From an uncultured Mycoplasmatota bacterium (lineage in GTDB: Bacteria; Bacillota_I; Bacilli_A; RF39; UBA660), in contig URWD01000042.1 in NCBI GenBank assembly GCA_900551525.1, positions 1 to 5,171 on the forward strand: 5,171 nucleotides of DNA. The letters run 5' to 3'. Positions within the stretch are counted from its first letter, which is position 1. Each line of letters opens with the position of its first letter. Position numbers and translations under genes: made by a program. This document shows positions 4,888-5,171 of this stretch, piece by piece. The notes under the pieces are model-generated. The model had not been told where the DNA came from and searched no databases. It worked only from the letters and a program-made list of their open reading frames with translations.

Positions 4888-4916
4888 ATACTATCATATA
4901 TTCTCTTTTATTACAA
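4888..4916 (-). promoter_or_regulatory. Weak candidate promoter upstream of yhcG
   Basis: TTGTAA (4911-4916) and TAGTAT (4888-4893) are 17 bases apart on the minus strand. Each hexamer matches the sigma-A consensus in four positions. The region is so AT-rich that other -10-like boxes occur nearby, including TATAAT at 4851-4856, so this is only a possibility. Confidence 0.2.
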
Positions 4917-4947
4917 GTATTTTCATTTATTTTTTTGTTGCATAAGA

Positions 4948-4977
4948 AAAGAACAAAACTAATTAATTTTGTTCTTT
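4948..4977 (-). terminator. Intrinsic terminator of rpmE
   Basis: The arms 4967-4977 and 4948-4958 form a perfect 11-base-pair stem with an 8-base loop. On the minus strand the 3' arm runs into TTTTCTTATG, a short U-rich tail. The 5' arm lies inside the last codons of rpmE and the stop codon falls at the loop. The stem is A+T-rich, so it is a modest terminator, but its position is right. Confidence 0.65.
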
Positions 4978-5171
4978 ATCTAAACCAAATTTTTTATTGA
5001 ATTTTTCAATGTTTCCAGTCTTTTTAGCTCTTCCTTGAGTACCTGTATAGAATGGATGACATTCACTGCAAATTTCAACATCAATTTTTTCTTTTGTTGA
5101 TTTTGTTTTAAATGTAGCTCCACATGCACAAGTAACAGTAGCATCTTTTACTTCTGGATGGATATTTGCTT
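4963..5171 (-). CDS. rpmE: 50S ribosomal protein L31, zinc-binding type (5' end outside window)
   Basis: L31 bridges the large and small ribosomal subunits. The 68 visible residues start AxIHP and lack only the first one or two codons. ANIHPEVKDATVTCACGATF and EICSECHPFYTGTQGRAKKTGNIEKFNKKFG are diagnostic of the family. The zinc ligands of the C+ form are present as CAC (visible residues 14-16) and CSEC (34-37), so this is the zinc-containing RpmE rather than the cysteine-free RpmE2. In B. subtilis rpmE also lies upstream of the rpiB region. A terminator overlaps its 3' end, so it is transcriptionally separate from yhcG. Confidence 0.97.
   Translation of the reverse strand, partial: ANIHPEVKDATVTCACGATFKTKSTKEKIDVEICSECHPFYTGTQGRAKKTGNIEKFNKKFGLDKEQN

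Overview
The window is AT-rich, with G+C around 30% or lower by eye. It carries endospore-specific genes (spoIID, spoIIQ, spoIIID), so it comes from a spore-forming or recently spore-forming low-G+C Bacillota. The condensed gene order and small proteins suggest a reduced gut Bacilli or Clostridia lineage, possibly one of the uncultured groups near the Mollicutes; this placement is inference. One gene ends in TGA and the tryptophans I checked use TGG, which fits the standard bacterial code rather than the Mycoplasma code. Every gene I accept lies on the minus strand, so transcription runs from high to low coordinates.

In transcription order the window holds: the 3' part of rpmE (ribosomal protein L31) with an intrinsic terminator; an AT-rich gap; a yhcG-family PD-(D/E)XK nuclease gene broken by one in-frame stop; about 430 bases without a gene that hold two palindromes and scrambled decayed pieces of yhcG; a sigma-A-like promoter; then a tight cluster rpiB, a YwzB-like membrane protein gene (DUF1146), spoIID, spoIIQ, spoIIID, and a small protein sitting where mreB/mbl normally lies. 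Last comes the 5' part of a cold-shock protein gene, behind a leader with two Spo0A-box-like sequences.

From memory of Bacillus subtilis and Clostridioides difficile, the order spoIID-spoIIQ-spoIIID-mreB/mbl is conserved. In B. subtilis this block also lies near rpiB and ywzB, with upp, the atp operon and murA in between. The window looks like a collapsed version in which housekeeping genes were lost and sporulation genes kept. SpoIID and SpoIIQ act on opposite sides of the engulfing septum, and SpoIIID is the mother-cell regulator.

The most interesting points are: the yhcG gene, whose stop codon separates the catalytic Asp from the Glu-x-Lys pair and whose coding sequence contains a palindrome that recurs in the neighbouring intergenic region with other yhcG-like fragments; a much-shortened actin-fold relic in the mreB slot; a SpoIIQ that has lost every metal ligand of its peptidase family; a spoIIID leader in which a sigma-E-like promoter abuts a hairpin covering the ribosome binding site; tandem 0A boxes before a cold-shock gene; and an rpiB start that may not be its ATG.
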